A stretch of 64,000 nt of DNA from Aliikangiella maris (GTDB taxonomy: Bacteria > Pseudomonadota > Gammaproteobacteria > Enterobacterales > Kangiellaceae). Under the pieces are notes generated by a model. The model made no database searches and was not told the DNA's origin. It saw only the letters and a program-made list of their open reading frames with translations. Both the position numbers and the translations under genes were made by a program. Position 1 is the stretch's first letter. Each line of letters starts with the position of its first letter. The DNA lies in the NCBI RefSeq assembly GCF_040719265.1, contig NZ_JBFDAH010000003.1, positions 246,241-310,240 of the forward strand, read 5' to 3'. This document shows, piece by piece, positions 27,901 to 36,467 of this stretch.

Positions 27901-28124
27901 TTCATTGAAGAGAGAGCTTCTTCAACAGGCTTAACCAGCATTCGCTCAATCGCTTTGGGTGAAGCATTTTGATACTCCATCACCACATGCAGTGTTTTAT
28001 TTTCAACTTCGGGCATAAATGCCAGTTCCAGGCGCAGCAGTGCAATAATGCCCAGTACCAAAATACTGGTAAGCACCATTAAGGTGCCAATGGGGCGTTT
28101 AACTGCAATTTCTGGTAATGTCAT
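24978..28124 (-). CDS. RND efflux pump inner-membrane subunit (second permease)
   Basis: 1048 residues, normal for the HAE/AcrB-type RND superfamily. It begins EIAVKRPIGTLMVLTSILVL and has the large porter loops, the segment GLGMLVDNAVVIMENIDRF in the fourth span with the proton-relay Asp, and a C-terminal duplicate GIVVNNGIVMIEHINLYR. RND pumps use proton influx to export drugs, lipids or metals through an adaptor and an outer-membrane channel. GGGGA precedes its ATG, ten bases after the stop of the upstream RND gene. Its 3' end contains the terminator of the convergent cyclophilin gene. Confidence 0.92.
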   Translation of the reverse strand: MTLPEIAVKRPIGTLMVLTSILVLGIIALLRLELAFMPEVENKTLHVVMEYQNASPKAIERMLVKPVEEALSSMNGVLHMWSNSDHRGGRVNLLFGFDTDMDLARAEIHERLDRITSELPDDLERIIVSQNWNPRESGETIMEARLSSGRDLSKNYNLLDRKIVKPLERIPGVAVVTLDGVNPREVRINLNLAQLKRHNIDARQIWKDIAQNNQNTALGILRSDQSKIVVRSMGELVSLEQLKNIPISSSKRLPNGVSSSGASEAVNLRLSDLAEVTYEEPPLEYGRHLDGNFAIGLNIAKESSANTITIADAVYQKIEQMQSDPELDGINFLVWQDQGKEIRNTLGDLEQTGQFGAILASLVLFLFLRKVTATIVAVACIPFSLIVACGVIWLQGKTLNTISLLGLIVGLGMLVDNAVVIMENIDRFQKKGYGGRVAAILGAKEVSVAVITATVTSIIVFLPMIFSKPTEMNIILRELGITICITLLASLFISQTLIPLASTKLLKHSKENVKSPIMDTLQEKYSSLLTFTLQHRWVALVAGAAIFVSTIYPFQQINFNFDAAPTQMFVGINVDVTEAASLTVKEQIITQVEQALEPYKEELNVKSIYSWWSEGRCITRLYMKQGFQNEEDMNLVRRKLPKILPEIAGVKLTVQDNGPFWKRNSGKRIGIPLEGPDSEVLSELAEQAILMIENVPGLYDFNSTAEGGRLELQAQLDRDRMNDFGVASNQPASVVEMTFRGRKLSRFQTEDGEVDMRLLLGDEQDTRIEDIKNMPVIKSDGSTVLLESISEFEVRKGPERINRQNKISSIWIGARFETGKRNEHFKTVTDILKTMPLPEGYTWKFDNQWRDAEESQQEFWLNLLLALGLIYAVMAGLFESLRQALALMISLPFALAGAFWTLFLFGVDFDQPASIAVLLLLGIVVNNGIVMIEHINLYRREGWPRHQAMLQGGKERLRPIIMTALTTLVGLIPIVIQEPSLGGVYYYSMAYVIMGGLLFSTLLTTLFLPATISLIEDGFDLIKRLLLWGAKQMKKPTQKLAFQTNSEK
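24999..25030 (+). terminator. Terminator of the cyclophilin gene inside the convergent RND gene
   Basis: AAAAGCCA (24999-25006) pairs with TGGCTTTT (25017-25024) across a 10-base loop and is followed by further T. It lies 33 bases after the cyclophilin stop, within the last codons of the opposite-strand RND gene. Confidence 0.55.
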
Positions 28125-28134
28125 TATGTCCCCT

Positions 28135-31100
28135 TTATGCGCCTTTTACTATCTGGTTTAGATCGGTCTTTGTTTGTTCATGATGGCTTTCAATTTCTTC
28201 GGCATCAACCACTGATTGCTCAAGTTTTCGTAGTTCTTCATCAGTCACAACTTGCGAAGGCATAATCAGATAAGTTGCAGGTATGATCAATAAAGTTAAC
28301 CCTGTAGCAACCAACAAACCAAATGAAACCACTACCGCTAATGGTGCGCGCAACTCAGCACCTTCACCAAAGCCTATCGCCATTGGCAACAAACCTAACA
28401 CAGTAGTCAGAGTTGTCATCAGTATGGGACGCAAGCGAGACTTACTGGCTGCAATAATCGCGTCGAGTTTATCCATACCTGCGCGACGACACTGATTGAT
28501 AGCATCGACTAAAACAATCGCATTATTGACGACAACACCCACTAAAAATACCGCGCCAATCATCGATATTACGCTAATAGCATAGCCTGTTGTATAAAGC
28601 CCCAGAATTACTCCAATTAGGGCCAAAGGAATGGTCAATAAAATAACAAATGGGTGTCCCATATGCTCAAATGTCGCAGCCATTACGATATAAACCAGAA
28701 AAACAGCCAATAAAACGGCAAATAGCAGGCTACCAAAAGACTCTTCCATTTCTTTATTTTGTCCACCAAATTCAAAGCTGATTTGCGCAGGCGGTGGATT
28801 ATCTTGTATCAGTTGTGCCAGTTCCTGAGTAACCGATTGAAGACTCCGTCCCTTAAGACTGGCCGCTATGACAGCAACACGAGACTGCTGAATTCTATCA
28901 ATCGCCGCGGGTCCCTGAGCAGACACAATTTGTGCAACGGCCTTCAGAGTTACCGGCTTACCGTCGACTTCGCCAATGATAATATTTTCCATATCATTGA
29001 CGCTGTCTCTATCAATAACCCGGTTTCTCAAACGTATGTCTATCTGTCTGTCTGGCTGTTGAAAGCGAGAAACAATAGTGCCATTAATCCGCTGGTGTAA
29101 GGTTTCTGCCACTTGCTGAATCGTAAAACCCAGACGAGCCAGTTTTTCACGATCGAATTCTATTTTTAATTCGGGATTGCCTAATTCAAGCGAAGCTTGA
29201 ATATCAACTAACCCCTCTACCTTTTCCAATTTTGGCATCAGACTTACTGTATATTCGCGCAAAACATCAATATCTTCGCCATAAAACAACATTTCCATCG
29301 GTGTTTTTAAACTAAAGAAGGAAGGTCGCCCAAATTGTACATCGGCTTGTGGTATCTGGCTGTAAGCAGCGCGCAAATCAGCAATCACCTGTTCTTCTAA
29401 TCGACTATTGGCACGATCTTTAATCACAATATTAATTTGCGCCAAATTCTCATCCTTGGTTTTTAACGATAACCCTCCGCTAACATTTCGACTACCCACT
29501 GAAGAATAAATATTATCTACACCAGGATGTGCCAACGCGATTTTTTCCATTTGCAACATCACATCATTTGTTGTCGGTAAAGCTGTACCTTCAGGTAAAC
29601 TGACATCAAAATAGAATTCCCCTTCACTCATTTGGGGAATCAATGAAGTGGGGATTTGCGGAACCAGTTGCCAAGATAAAAATAAAGCGATAAAACCACT
29701 CATCAAAGTCAGCCACTTAAAACGGAGTGATTGCTTTAAAACGCCTTCGTATAACCGTGAGAATCGGCCCAGAGAATTTTGCTGCTGCTTAACCTGCTGT
29801 ACTTTTTGCGCTTTCTTTTTTAATTGAGATGCGTTGTTTTGCCCTAATGATGCCAACATTGGAATTAGCGTCAACGAAACAATTAATGAAGTAATCAAAC
29901 TAAAAGTAACGGTTAACGCTTGATCTTTAAACAACTGTCCTGCAATACCCTCTACAAACACAATAGGAATAAAAACAGCAATAGTGGTCAGCACCGATGC
30001 TGTCACTGCACCACCAACCTCACTCGTACCTTCAATGGCAGCAGCAATAATCGGCAATCCTTTTTCACGCTGGCGATGAATGGATTCGAGTACCACGATA
30101 GCAGCATCAACCAGCATGCCAACACCAAGCGTTAAACCACCAAGAGACATAATATTCATTGATACATCGGAGCGATACATCAAGATAAATGTGGCAACCA
30201 GCGACAACGGAATGGCTGTGGCTACAATAGCTGTTAATCGAAAGTTACGTAAAAACAACCACAAGATACTTATTGCCAACAATCCGCCAATCATCAAGGA
30301 CTGCTTAACTTCGCTAATAGACTGCTCGATAAATCGTGACTGATCAAACTGTAGAGATAATTTTGCTTTGGGCGGCAATTTACGTGTGAGTCGCGATAGT
30401 TGACTTTTAACTGCATTTGCCACTTCAACAGTATTAGCATCCCCTTCCTTATAAATCGATATCATCACGCCTTCAACCCCCTGAAACCGGGTGATTTCTT
30501 CGCGATCTTTGCTCGCCCAGGAAACTTCAGCAACTTCTCTCAGTTTTACCGCCGCAACGCCCGGAGGAGTGATTCTGAGTTCACGAATTTCTTGTAAACT
30601 ATCATATTCATTAAGCGTTCGAACTAACAATTGTGTTTGCTCATTTTTCAATGAGCCCCCAGGCCGATTAATATTCGAATCACTTAAAAGTTGCGTCAAT
30701 TGCTGCGGAGAAATACCCATAGCAGCAACTTTTCCCTGATTAATATCGACATGAATTTCTTCTTCTTCGCCGCCTTGGATTTTCGCCGATGCGACACCTT
30801 CAATACGCTCTAATGCTTCTTTAACTTCTCGTTCACCAAGCAAACGCAATTGAGTTAAGGGTAAATGGCCACTCAAGCTCAATTTTAATATAGGATCGAG
30901 TGAAGGATCGTAACGCAAAACGATTGGCGCTTCGGCTTCTAAGGGTAATTGCAAACGATCCAGTTTTTCACGGATATCCATTGCCAGATTCGACATTTGA
31001 GCATCCCAGCCAAACTCCAAAGTGACTTCAGAAATACCCGAGCGAGATACCGAATGAATTTGTTTTAATCCTTTTAATACACCAACAACTTCTTCTACCG

Positions 31101-31302
31101 GACGAGTCACCAACTGTTCTACTTCTGCAGGAGCCGCATTTGGAAAAGTGGTTTGCACCGTTAATGAAGGATAACTGAGTGAAGGTAACAGGTTTATCGG
31201 CAATCGGGAAAAACCAACCAAGCCAAAGGCTACCGCAGCCAGTGCAGCCATAAATACGGTAACGCGTCTTTTGACAGAAAACTCAACTAGCGAACGAATC
31301 AT
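28135..31302 (-). CDS. RND efflux pump inner-membrane subunit (first permease)
   Basis: 1055 residues of the RND superfamily. It begins SLVEFSVKRRVTVFMAALAA, has the fourth-span segment GVGMLVDAAIVVLESIHRQ with a single Asp where AcrB has Asp-Asp, and the C-terminal counterpart GVVVNNAIVLVDAINQCRR. Two large periplasmic loops lie after spans 1 and 7. It lies between the adaptor gene (30 bases upstream) and the second RND gene (10 bases downstream), so all three form one operon. Pumps with two different permeases and one adaptor are known (for example MdtBC); whether these two act as a heteromer is inference. Confidence 0.92.
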   Translation of the reverse strand: MIRSLVEFSVKRRVTVFMAALAAVAFGLVGFSRLPINLLPSLSYPSLTVQTTFPNAAPAEVEQLVTRPVEEVVGVLKGLKQIHSVSRSGISEVTLEFGWDAQMSNLAMDIREKLDRLQLPLEAEAPIVLRYDPSLDPILKLSLSGHLPLTQLRLLGEREVKEALERIEGVASAKIQGGEEEEIHVDINQGKVAAMGISPQQLTQLLSDSNINRPGGSLKNEQTQLLVRTLNEYDSLQEIRELRITPPGVAAVKLREVAEVSWASKDREEITRFQGVEGVMISIYKEGDANTVEVANAVKSQLSRLTRKLPPKAKLSLQFDQSRFIEQSISEVKQSLMIGGLLAISILWLFLRNFRLTAIVATAIPLSLVATFILMYRSDVSMNIMSLGGLTLGVGMLVDAAIVVLESIHRQREKGLPIIAAAIEGTSEVGGAVTASVLTTIAVFIPIVFVEGIAGQLFKDQALTVTFSLITSLIVSLTLIPMLASLGQNNASQLKKKAQKVQQVKQQQNSLGRFSRLYEGVLKQSLRFKWLTLMSGFIALFLSWQLVPQIPTSLIPQMSEGEFYFDVSLPEGTALPTTNDVMLQMEKIALAHPGVDNIYSSVGSRNVSGGLSLKTKDENLAQINIVIKDRANSRLEEQVIADLRAAYSQIPQADVQFGRPSFFSLKTPMEMLFYGEDIDVLREYTVSLMPKLEKVEGLVDIQASLELGNPELKIEFDREKLARLGFTIQQVAETLHQRINGTIVSRFQQPDRQIDIRLRNRVIDRDSVNDMENIIIGEVDGKPVTLKAVAQIVSAQGPAAIDRIQQSRVAVIAASLKGRSLQSVTQELAQLIQDNPPPAQISFEFGGQNKEMEESFGSLLFAVLLAVFLVYIVMAATFEHMGHPFVILLTIPLALIGVILGLYTTGYAISVISMIGAVFLVGVVVNNAIVLVDAINQCRRAGMDKLDAIIAASKSRLRPILMTTLTTVLGLLPMAIGFGEGAELRAPLAVVVSFGLLVATGLTLLIIPATYLIMPSQVVTDEELRKLEQSVVDAEEIESHHEQTKTDLNQIVKGA

Positions 31303-31332
31303 TCTTGGTCACTCTTAATTGGTGATGCTTGA

Positions 31333-32505
31333 TCAATGCTGTTTGCCCGAGCGAGCAGCATCAGAATTAGAAGAATCAACAAGACTTTTCGAATTTTGCT
31401 GTTGATTTGCAAGGTCAGTTGCACCTTCGGCGCCAATAACTTTTAATAAATTACCCTCATTCAAACTCCGCTGCCCCTTAACAACAATTTTATCAGCTTG
31501 GGTAATTCCGCTAATAATTTCAGTTTGCTCACCAACGACATAACCAATTTCAACCTTCTTACGCACTGCTTTACTATTATCATTAACAAACACATAATGC
31601 TGGCCACGCTCTTCAATCAGCGCGACACTCGGCAACAACATCGCGTTAGCACGCTGATCAGTAATCATCGTAATTTCGGTAAAATCACCCGGTCTAACAT
31701 TTGACGGATAGGCTTCTAATTTTACCGTAACTTTTATAGTTCCTGTTGCCGGATCGACAATTGGGCTGACCAAATCAATCACACCACTTAATGGCTCAGC
31801 AGAACTATCAACGCGTAGTTTTACCATTTGTCCGGCAGCGACTTTGCCGATTCGGTTGGCCGGTACATGCACCTTAACTAACAATGGATTAATCGCCATT
31901 ATGCGAAAAAGTAAATCCCCCGCTGAAACATGTGCACCAAGATCAACTTCTCGCCATACAACCCGGCCCGCAAACGGCGATGCGATGCGCGTATAAGTCA
32001 GTGCCAGCTCGGCGAGCTGTAAATCGGTTTGTGCCGTTTGAAAAATATTATTAGCCTCTTCCCATTCTGCTGGAGAAAGCATGCCACTTTTTTTCATCTT
32101 ATTGATACGCTTGAACTCTCGCTCGGCACTGGCAAGCTTTTGTTGGGCCTGCTGAACACGCAAGCGTTGATCATCATCTTCCAGTTGCAATAAAATCTCA
32201 CCTGCACCAACATCATCACCTTCTTCTCTGAGAATCTTTCTAACAACACCATTCGAGCGCGCTTTAACCTGTGCATCGCTACTGGGTGTTAAAGTTGAGG
32301 TTGTCACATAATAGGATGCAGCATTGCCAATTTCAGCCTGCATAACTTCAACCGGAATCGGTTTGCTCACCTTTTTAGGAGCTTTTCCCTGTTGTTGAGC
32401 GTCTGGTTTGGCTGCTGAATTATCACTACAACCAGATAATCCGACCATTCCTGCTAATACTATCAGCCCAATTAAAGCCAAACGTTTATAAAAAGACACC
32501 ATCAT
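31333..32505 (-). CDS. RND efflux periplasmic adaptor, lipoprotein
   Basis: 390 residues. The N-terminus has a lipobox (MVGLSGCSDN), so the mature protein should be lipid-anchored. The membrane-fusion layout is clear: an N-terminal barrel/lipoyl half (VKARSNGVVRKILREEGDDV), an alpha-hairpin (LRVQQAQQKLASAEREFKRI), a second lipoyl half (IASPFAGRVVWREVDLG), then beta-barrel and membrane-proximal domains (LVSPIVDPATGTIKVTV, VVKGQRSLNEG). It bridges the two RND permeases to an outer-membrane channel. No TolC-like gene is encoded next to it. It is the first gene of the operon; a dyad lies about 50-90 bases upstream. Confidence 0.92.
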   Translation of the reverse strand: MMVSFYKRLALIGLIVLAGMVGLSGCSDNSAAKPDAQQQGKAPKKVSKPIPVEVMQAEIGNAASYYVTTSTLTPSSDAQVKARSNGVVRKILREEGDDVGAGEILLQLEDDDQRLRVQQAQQKLASAEREFKRINKMKKSGMLSPAEWEEANNIFQTAQTDLQLAELALTYTRIASPFAGRVVWREVDLGAHVSAGDLLFRIMAINPLLVKVHVPANRIGKVAAGQMVKLRVDSSAEPLSGVIDLVSPIVDPATGTIKVTVKLEAYPSNVRPGDFTEITMITDQRANAMLLPSVALIEERGQHYVFVNDNSKAVRKKVEIGYVVGEQTEIISGITQADKIVVKGQRSLNEGNLLKVIGAEGATDLANQQQNSKSLVDSSNSDAARSGKQH

Positions 32506-33058
32506 CAGCTAAAGTTCCTAAATGTTCTGTATTAGAATTATTTGGTAATTTATTATCGTTAAATGTCTACTGTAAGGCTGTTAAATTTACGATAATTTAC
32601 AAATTATGAATGGTTAAGCCTAAAACAGCAAAATGTAATCCTATAACATGTTCAACTGAGATATATGAGAATAAGTGTAAAATTTTTTGTCAAAACCAAT
32701 CTATCGTTTAAATCATGAATTAAGTTGCCAAAATTTCAACTTTGACAAATAAAACATAAGTTTCACAGCACTTCACCTAAATAAAACAATCGAGGCTGAA
32801 TCTATTTAACTTGGCAAATGATTCATAAAATGGCAGCTTTTATATGGTATATACAATTTATGGCAACTTTTTCACGGATATTTGCAGATAAATTCGCTAA
32901 TCTTACGCCGTCAATCTGTTTATTCGATCATATTATCAATAAAAGCTTGTACAAAAATCATTCGAACTATACACTGTCGCCCTTCTCCATAGCAGGGAGG
33001 TGAGAGAAACGAATAAGCGAAGTTAATCTTGTTTGGATCAATAATAAAAATTAAAACC
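32506..33058. other. Divergent intergenic region with an operator-like dyad
   Basis: About 550 bases between the efflux operon and a diguanylate cyclase gene. Near 32553-32595 an imperfect dyad (TTATCGTTAAAT and ATTTACGATAA) lies just upstream of the adaptor and may bind a regulator, but no regulator gene is adjacent. The remainder shows no recognisable gene or RNA. Confidence 0.35.
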
Positions 33059-34486
33059 ATGGAAATAAATCTTAAAATCATTACTGTTTTAATCTCTTTC
33101 TTTATCTCTTCTTTAGCGGCAGCTAGTTCGCTCAAGCTTAGTGGAAATGAAATTAATTACATTCACCAAAACAATCTGCTTAAAGTTTGTGTTTCAAACA
33201 ATAACAAACCCTTTGAGAGCACTGAAAATGGGAAACATGTCGGCATCACTGCTGACTTTGCATTTTTGATTGCACAGCAAACCGGATTCAATATTCAACT
33301 GGCAACAGCTAAAGAGTTTGTTCAACAAACATCGCCTAACAGCTTTCAGCAATGTGATTTATCATCAATCGCTAACTTTGACCGAGTCTTAAAGAACAAT
33401 CCATTAGCAACCGTTCCTTACCTGGAATCACCACTGGTTTTTACCACGACGCAAGATAAATTGTTTATTAATTCAATTAATGAACTGTTTGGAAAAAGTA
33501 TTGCGATTGTCAATAAGTTTGACTACGCCCAGCCGCTGATACTGCGGTATCCGAAAATTACCTGGATCGAAGTCGATGAAATCCACAGCGGTATAGAAAA
33601 AGTAGCTCAAAGGGAAATTTATGGATATATAGGTCCTTTAGCTTCAACAGGTCAGTTTTTACAGAACAACTATTATCACAATTTAAAAATAAATGGGGAA
33701 TATAGAGATAACATTGCGTTAGCTTTTAAAGTCAAAAACAACCAACCCGTATTAAAGCAAATTATTAATAAAGCCATTAATAATATCGACAAAGAACAAA
33801 AACAAGCGATTAATCATGCCTGGATCAAGGTCAATTATGAACATCATGCCAATTACGAATTAATATTAATTATTATATTGGTAGGAAGCGCATTTTTCTT
33901 TGGGCTGCTTTATCGTCATATCACATTACGCCGCCATGCGAATGAACTGAAAAAAATATCCCAGACCGACAAATTAACCAATTTATTTAACCGGGTTAAA
34001 ACCGATGAAGCCTTGATTTATCACTTAAACAGTTTTCGCCGCTATGGTGATATTTTTTCGATTATATTACTCGACATTGATGATTTTAAAATTATCAATG
34101 ATCAATACGGCCACATGGTTGGCGACAAAGCCTTGATTGATGTTGCCAATGTACTCAGCGCAAACTGTCGAAACACTGATATTATCGGACGTTGGGGTGG
34201 CGAAGAATTTTTGATTATCTGTCCCCATACCAGTTGGCAAAAAACCATTCAAATGACGGAAAAATTGCGCGAAAATATCGAGCAGATAAAACTTGAAAAC
34301 CCAACATCAAAACTACCAGACCACCAAATTACCGCCAGCTTTGGTGTAACTGAAGCCCAAATTGAAGATACTCACAACTCACTTATTGTCAGGGCCGATC
34401 AAGCTTTACTCGAAGCTAAACGCAAAGGTAAGAACCGTTATGTCTCGGTGCGTTCAGGGTTAAACTCAGAACTGATTACTGATTAG
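33059..34486 (+). CDS. Membrane diguanylate cyclase with periplasmic solute-binding sensor
   Basis: 475 residues from the ATG at 33059 (an upstream TTG at 33029 is in frame but less likely). Layout: signal/anchor segment (ITVLISFFISSLAAA), a family-3 solute-binding-like domain (about 40-250, KVCVSNNNKPFES and GKHVGITADFAFLIA), a membrane span (LILIIILVGSAFFFGLLY, about 265-285) and a GGDEF domain with catalytic GGEEF (about 380). The inhibitory I-site is intact, RNTD five residues before GGEEF. It should make c-di-GMP from GTP in response to a small ligand, perhaps an amino acid, in the periplasm. It stands alone. Confidence 0.9.
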   Translation: MEINLKIITVLISFFISSLAAASSLKLSGNEINYIHQNNLLKVCVSNNNKPFESTENGKHVGITADFAFLIAQQTGFNIQLATAKEFVQQTSPNSFQQCDLSSIANFDRVLKNNPLATVPYLESPLVFTTTQDKLFINSINELFGKSIAIVNKFDYAQPLILRYPKITWIEVDEIHSGIEKVAQREIYGYIGPLASTGQFLQNNYYHNLKINGEYRDNIALAFKVKNNQPVLKQIINKAINNIDKEQKQAINHAWIKVNYEHHANYELILIIILVGSAFFFGLLYRHITLRRHANELKKISQTDKLTNLFNRVKTDEALIYHLNSFRRYGDIFSIILLDIDDFKIINDQYGHMVGDKALIDVANVLSANCRNTDIIGRWGGEEFLIICPHTSWQKTIQMTEKLRENIEQIKLENPTSKLPDHQITASFGVTEAQIEDTHNSLIVRADQALLEAKRKGKNRYVSVRSGLNSELITD

Positions 34487-34548
34487 TTTATCTACCTTAA
34501 GATTCAATTTCATAAACAATATCCAGCAAAATCATTACAATAAATAGA

Positions 34549-35199
34549 TTAATATTCGATAGCCAAGTTAGACAGACGCTGTTCAGTCACTAGCGTCTTA
34601 ACTTCGTCGATTAGCGCTTTGTTTTCCTTACGCTGAATAATTAGCTCGTACAAATCCGTTTGCATTGACACTTCCCACTGATATAGTGGTTCGTCGGTTA
34701 TAGTCGTCGGTACTTCTTGTATTTTTTCTTCTTGTATTTTTTCTTCTTGTGTTTTTTCTTCTACTGATTGCTCTTGTGGGTTAACTTCAGCCGTTATTTC
34801 GTCTACCGCTTCCAGTTGTAACATTTCTAGATACGCAGTTACCGTTGCAATTGAAAGCTGACTGAGCTCTGCTGCGCAATCAACTTCACGCTCAACAAAG
34901 CTTTGTAGCAACGTGGTTAGTCCACTGCAAGCATCAATTGCAGGAAATACCGCATAAACATCAAAATCCTCAGCACGAGGAATCACATTTTCCAGTTTAT
35001 CTAATTGTAATGGCACATTAAACTTAACGGGTAGCCTGGCCAGCTTCTGCCAGACTAAATCCAATTGATTAACCAGTATTCCAGGCTCACCAAACTCACA
35101 GGCTTGCGCAAAATATAGATAATTTGGGAGCATTCGTTGTACTAAAGCGGCAGCAAAAAGCTGTTGTTGCCACTGATTCATTTGAGCAAAAGCAAACAT
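34549..35199 (-). CDS. DUF416 (YjaG-like) protein with acidic insertion
   Basis: 216 residues. The N-terminal part (QQQLFAAALVQRMLPNYLYF, FAQACEFGEPGILVNQLDLV) and the middle (DFDVYAVFPAIDACSGLTTL) match the DUF416/YjaG family of unknown function. A Glu/Gln-rich insertion with short repeats (EEKTQEEKIQEEKIQE) separates this from the C-terminal helix, where the family normally continues directly. The insertion is encoded by a DNA run of TTCTTCTTGTATTTT units that probably grew by slippage. GAGA lies close upstream of the ATG. Monocistronic. Confidence 0.8.
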   Translation of the reverse strand: MFAFAQMNQWQQQLFAAALVQRMLPNYLYFAQACEFGEPGILVNQLDLVWQKLARLPVKFNVPLQLDKLENVIPRAEDFDVYAVFPAIDACSGLTTLLQSFVEREVDCAAELSQLSIATVTAYLEMLQLEAVDEITAEVNPQEQSVEEKTQEEKIQEEKIQEVPTTITDEPLYQWEVSMQTDLYELIIQRKENKALIDEVKTLVTEQRLSNLAIEY

Positions 35200-35566
35200 A
35201 GTTTCTCAATAATTTATTTGACTGACAAAACGGTTATTTGACTGATAGCAATTGTTTAATCAGATAGACTTAATAACACACAGATAAACAAGGTTGTTTT
35301 ATTCAATGTTTTAAGCAATTTATTAATCAAATACTCTTTAAAATATTAACTTATCGAAATAAAAAATGATCTAAGCAAAGAAGCATTTAAATTCAATTAT
35401 CCAAATCATCAACAATTAACCAAAGAAATAACACTGCATTATAATCGCGAAGGATAAGCATAATCTTGGAGAAAAGCCAGCAGTGAACGCCATTTAAAAA
35501 TAATGCTAAAATGAAAGACTAAATAAAACAGTATTTTAACCTAATTTTTGGATTGCTCAGCTAAAC
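35200..35566. other. Intergenic region
   Basis: About 365 AT-rich bases between divergent genes; no repeats, RNA or small genes recognised. Confidence 0.3.
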
Positions 35567-36142
35567 ATGCCATTTAACCTACCCGATCTGAATGCCCTGA
35601 CCATTAAACAGCCATTTGATAGTCTTACGCCCGAATTGCGTCAACAACGCCAGAAAACCCATGAATTATGCCGAAATTTTAATCGAGCGCCGAGTAAAGG
35701 GCATCTGAAAAAGGTCGTTAATAACTTCGCCTGTGCGGGAGAAAACATTATTATCGAGCCAGGCTTTCATTGTGACTATGGCCAGCAAATTTATATGGGC
35801 AATCAGATCTATATCAATATCAACTGTACGCTGCTAGATGGCGGCAAAATATATATTGGAGATAACTGTTTAATTGGCCCAAATGTGCAAATTTTAACCA
35901 TCAACCACCCAATATCACCATCGGAGCGCTTGCAGAAAACTAGCCTGGCAAGTGATGTTGTTATTGGCAAAAATGTCTGGTTAGGCGCAGGAGCCATTCT
36001 ATTGCCCGGAGTCATAATTGGTGATGGCGCCGTAATTGGTGCAGGTAGTGTAGTCACGCGCCCCGTTGCAGCCAATCAGCTAGTGGCAGGTAATCCAGCC
36101 AAACCTATCACCAACAGCACTCAGCAAAATCGCACGCTCTAA
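35567..36142 (+). CDS. Hexapeptide-repeat O-acetyltransferase (maltose/NodL type)
   Basis: 191 residues. An N-terminal helical segment (LTPELRQQRQKTHELCRNFN) is followed by a left-handed beta-helix with hexapeptide repeats (IYMGNQIYININCTLLDGGK, IYIGDNCLIGPNVQILTINH). The catalytic His is in TINHPISP, and the C-terminal VVTRPVAANQLVAGNPAKPI is typical of the maltose/galactoside acetyltransferase (Maa/LacA/NodL) subgroup. It transfers acetyl from acetyl-CoA to a sugar hydroxyl; the acceptor is unknown. No sugar genes lie nearby. Confidence 0.88.
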   Translation: MPFNLPDLNALTIKQPFDSLTPELRQQRQKTHELCRNFNRAPSKGHLKKVVNNFACAGENIIIEPGFHCDYGQQIYMGNQIYININCTLLDGGKIYIGDNCLIGPNVQILTINHPISPSERLQKTSLASDVVIGKNVWLGAGAILLPGVIIGDGAVIGAGSVVTRPVAANQLVAGNPAKPITNSTQQNRTL

Positions 36143-36467
36143 ATACATTCATTGATTAACGACGAGTAACTATGGTTAACTTTATAGCGGCATTTAAACA
36201 ACTTTATTGATGTGTCACAGAGTTGAAACACCTAACTGACCCCGTTCATATAGTTAATAATCGCTATTAAAAACAGCGCGCAACCTCGGTTTTCGAGCTA
36301 TAATCAATATCGGCGAGCGTACGATTTTATCTCTAATTAGAATTCAAAGTGATCCCTTTATTCTTAAGTCGATAACTGCATCGCCATCAGTCGTCAATCA
36401 GCCAGCGAAAACTTGGTTTATTGTCATCTTAATTATCAGAAAATATAGCTCAGATAAATTTATTACC
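36143..36467. other. Intergenic region
   Basis: About 325 bases between two plus-strand genes; no clear terminator, promoter or RNA identified. Confidence 0.3.
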
